Below, in pieces: positions 5,686-7,513 of a stretch of 7,513 nucleotides of DNA; the first letter of the stretch is position 1; every line of letters begins with the position of its first letter. The notes beneath the pieces were generated by a model, which did no database searches, was not told the DNA's origin, and saw only the letters and a list, made by a program, of their open reading frames with translations. The translations under genes were made by a program, and so were the position numbers. Origin of the DNA: Saprospiraceae bacterium UBA2329 (GTDB lineage: Bacteria > Bacteroidota > Bacteroidia > Chitinophagales > Saprospiraceae); contig DDUV01000052.1 of NCBI GenBank assembly GCA_002344975.1, positions 61,237 to 68,749 on the forward strand. Reading direction: 5' to 3'.

Positions 5686-6498
5686 TTAGTTGTGAACGTG
5701 ATCAAACTTGAACATATTCACATAGTTGTTGGCGATGTTTACTGAAAATGGCGCAAAGTGAACCGTCGGATTGGCGGCCACGCTGATGTTGGGGCTGCCG
5801 TTGAACAGGTTCAGGATGTCCACTTTCAGGTGTACCTCCGGCGTCGCGTCTTTGCGCACTTTGGCCACTTCGCTGCCAAAAGAGAGCGACTTTGACTTGA
5901 TGTTGTTGATGGTGGCGCTGCTGTAGCCGCCGTAACCGCCTACATGGTAGCGGAATTTGCGCTGCCCGTCGGTGCCTACCGGCGCCTGCGGTGAAATGCC
6001 TTCTGTTTTTACAAAAATATAGCCGCTGTTCCAGGCCCAGTACATATTTTCATCTCCTGTATAGGCTGCCACGTCCAATACTCCGGTGCGCTCGGAAGGC
6101 GCCATCGTATTGCGCAGGCTGTCCACGCCGATGATGAAACTCACAGAGTTGTAGTTGCCGGCCGGAACGTCGTTGAGTACTACAGAATGCGTGTGGTCTT
6201 TGTGTTCCTGAATGAGAAAATAGCTCTCTTTTTGAGGCACTACATACTCATCGCCGTCTTCCGTTTGAAGCTTGATGTTGCTGATATAGTACTGAAACAG
6301 AGAGATGTTGAAAGACTCGCCGGCGGCATTGGTATAGTTGCCGGTATTGAGTTGCAGGTCCTGATTGCCGGCCACATTGTCAAACTCAATGACGATGCTG
6401 CCCTTGTCTCCGGCTTTGAACTCGTCTTTGTTACATCCGGCAAAAAATACAGCGATCAATGCCAGAAAAAGGATGGATTTAAAATGATTCAATTGCAT
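5686..6498 (-). CDS. MbnP family copper-binding lipoprotein
   Basis: This is a 270-residue predicted lipoprotein with signal peptide 1-21 and lipobox FAGC (C22). The mature protein is beta-rich. The opening GSIVIEFDNVAGNQDLQL (33-50), the segment SLFQYYISNIKL (66-77), and above all MYWAWNSGYIFVKTEG (152-167) are hallmarks of the MbnP family. A GG-rich stretch with H185 (FRYHVGGYGG, 182-191) follows, and the C-terminus ends FDHVHN with H267 and H269. In characterised MbnP a Trp of the W-x-W motif is oxidised to kynurenine by MbnH and helps bind copper. Here W154 and W156 are the candidates. The first mature residues C-N-K-D-E-F resemble the lipoprotein surface-export signal of Bacteroidota, so it may face outwards. 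It starts 39 bases after the barrel gene and is followed by the mbnH-like gene after 76 bases containing an inverted repeat. Confidence 0.9.
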   Translation of the reverse strand: MQLNHFKSILFLALIAVFFAGCNKDEFKAGDKGSIVIEFDNVAGNQDLQLNTGNYTNAAGESFNISLFQYYISNIKLQTEDGDEYVVPQKESYFLIQEHKDHTHSVVLNDVPAGNYNSVSFIIGVDSLRNTMAPSERTGVLDVAAYTGDENMYWAWNSGYIFVKTEGISPQAPVGTDGQRKFRYHVGGYGGYSSATINNIKSKSLSFGSEVAKVRKDATPEVHLKVDILNLFNGSPNISVAANPTVHFAPFSVNIANNYVNMFKFDHVHN

Positions 6499-6537
6499 GT
6501 TGAATGTTGTTTTTGATGGTTGAAAAAAAGTTGTGAT

Positions 6538-7452
6538 TTAAAAGAGATAGCTGATACCTGCCGATGCTCTTGGCCCCGGCTGAATGTACCCTTCGCCGAT
6601 ATGCGCAGCCAAAGGGTGCTGATACAATATCGAAAATGCCCACCGCCGCATGAACCAATCCATGCCGACGCCGGCCCAAAGGCTGTGTCCTCCGGTAAAA
6701 TCCTGTGCAGTCCCGTGCAGCCTGTCTGAGGAGGTGTGCTCCCAGAAAATGCCGGCGCCAGGCAGCATCGTCATGTGCTTCATAGATTTCCAGTAAAAAA
6801 TGCGGGAAGCCAAGCCGGCACGATGACCGAAACGATAGCCTTCTGCATCCGGCGTGTTGATGCGGTAATTGCCCTCCGCCGTCATGCCCCAGGCTCCGCG
6901 CCGGAGGGTGTACATGGCGTTGATGGGGAAATCAACCGAGCCACTGCCGGGCTGCATATTGCGGGGCATGGCCTCTCCATTGGATTGAAGCAGGCGCGCG
7001 TTTCCGGTAGGCAACTTGACGCCGCCTCCCAATTGCAAAGCGTGTTTCCATGCGCGGCGGGTGCTGTCGCCTGTATTAAAAACAACCCAATTGGCTACCA
7101 CAGAGGCGTCTCCGAGGCCGGAGGCGCGCGTCAGGCTGCCGTCTTCGGTACGCGAAAAGTGATGGTACGGCACAAAGCCGAATACCTGTACGTTGTGAAG
7201 CGGCGTCCAGCGCCCCCAGGTTTCTGCCGTAAGGTATTGTTCCCTAGAGACCGATTCTATGCCTCCTCCGAAAAGATTCGGGTGCTCGGAATCGAAAGTC
7301 CGGTACTGGAATCTGACCCCGGCGAAATGCCTCCTGAATTGGGGCAAAATACCGAGGTAACTTCCTCCGACGGCACATCCACAAACGTCACAGGCAAGGA
7401 CCTGGCCGGAAGCAAGCACCCAAAGCAGGGCTGCTGCCAGTACAGTTTTCAT
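6538..7452 (-). CDS. Outer-membrane beta-barrel, transporter-like protein with N-terminal CDVCGC motif
   Basis: This is a 304-residue predicted outer-membrane barrel. A signal peptide covers about residues 1-20 (ASGQVLA). The mature protein would begin exactly at C21 with CDVCGC (C21, C24, C26), a compact thiol cluster suited to metal binding. VLAC could also pass as a weak lipobox, so N-terminal lipidation is possible. The barrel shows alternating hydrophobic strands and the motifs SGLGDASV (111-118), GGGVKLPTGN (142-151) and QPGSGSVDFPI (167-177). These are typical of the transporter-like family often filed with phenol/MetA degradation barrels (Phenol_MetA_deg). It ends in an aromatic C-terminal strand, SYLF, as expected for BAM-assembled proteins. 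It is the first gene of the visible cluster, 39 bases before the mbnP-like gene. The substrate is unknown, and context suggests copper or a copper ligand. Confidence 0.82.
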   Translation of the reverse strand: MKTVLAAALLWVLASGQVLACDVCGCAVGGSYLGILPQFRRHFAGVRFQYRTFDSEHPNLFGGGIESVSREQYLTAETWGRWTPLHNVQVFGFVPYHHFSRTEDGSLTRASGLGDASVVANWVVFNTGDSTRRAWKHALQLGGGVKLPTGNARLLQSNGEAMPRNMQPGSGSVDFPINAMYTLRRGAWGMTAEGNYRINTPDAEGYRFGHRAGLASRIFYWKSMKHMTMLPGAGIFWEHTSSDRLHGTAQDFTGGHSLWAGVGMDWFMRRWAFSILYQHPLAAHIGEGYIQPGPRASAGISYLF

Positions 7453-7513
7453 GTCTGTAAATTGTGATGGCTATTATTCAGCGGCTTTCAGAAAGGGGCG
7501 ATAAAAAAATAAA
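7453..7513 (-). other. Leader region of the minus-strand cluster
   Basis: These 61 bases precede the barrel gene. The sequence is A/T-rich next to the start, and an A-run (7504-7510) lies at the window edge. CTTTC-A-GAAAG at 7485-7495 is a perfect 11-bp dyad that might be an operator. I find no TAnnTTTG match, so the promoter is either divergent from consensus or outside the window. Confidence 0.3.

Noticed and set aside
6012..6019. Perfect TAnnTTTG match on the minus strand inside the mbnP-like gene
   Set aside because: It lies in conserved coding sequence (Tyr-Ile-Phe-Val codons), so it is explained by the protein.
6736..7467. 243-residue plus-strand ORF opposite the barrel gene
   Set aside because: The minus-strand frame has a signal peptide, barrel motifs and an aromatic C-terminal strand. 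The plus-strand translation has none of these.
2886..7513. Search for a methanobactin precursor peptide (mbnA) near the MbnP/MbnH genes
   Set aside because: The intergenic gaps are at most 76 bases and hold no short Cys-containing peptide with a leader.

Overview
The window looks like a chromosomal piece of a Bacteroidota bacterium, possibly the Saprospiria branch, although the sequence cannot fix the genus. Four things point there. Start codons are preceded by A-rich leaders rather than Shine-Dalgarno sites. Two sites match the Bacteroidota -7 element TAnnTTTG. There are several lipoproteins, one with a surface-export-like C-x-K-D-E start. The protein families (MbnP/MbnH pair, CxxCxC barrel, PepSY) are also typical of this phylum.

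Layout. Positions 1-357 are non-coding and rich in short repeats. A 6-pyruvoyltetrahydropterin synthase/QueD family gene (358-765, minus) and a PaaE-type FAD/NAD(P)/[2Fe-2S] reductase (914-2014, plus) diverge from a 148-bp region with a good candidate promoter for the reductase. The reductase converges with a long minus-strand cluster that fills the rest of the window. In transcription order (right to left) the cluster is: an outer-membrane beta-barrel protein with an N-terminal CDVCGC motif (7452-6538), an MbnP family lipoprotein (6498-5686), an MbnH/MauG-like di-heme enzyme (5609-4566), a small His-rich lipoprotein (4551-4153), a four-helix membrane protein (4141-3680), a PepSY/TM protein (3620-2886), and a DJ-1/PfpI lipoprotein related to isonitrile hydratases (2886-2026).

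How it may work together. MbnH enzymes are known to oxidise a Trp of MbnP to kynurenine, creating a copper site. Both halves of that chemistry are visible here: a WAW motif in MbnP, and two CxxCH haems plus a Tyr where classical cytochrome c peroxidases have Met. No methanobactin precursor or biosynthetic gene is visible, so the pair is embedded in a different set of envelope proteins. The working hypothesis is a cell-envelope copper acquisition or handling system: a barrel at the outer membrane, MbnP and the His-rich lipoprotein as metal binders, MbnH as maturase, and inner-membrane proteins of unknown role.

Regulatory structure is notable. A strong inverted repeat lies between mbnP and mbnH. 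A terminator-like hairpin with a U6 tract sits between the four-helix gene and the PepSY gene, just downstream of a perfect TAnnTTTG element and inside an alternative ATGA-coupled reading frame. The cluster may therefore be two transcription units. I saw no mobile element, CRISPR array, tRNA or rRNA.
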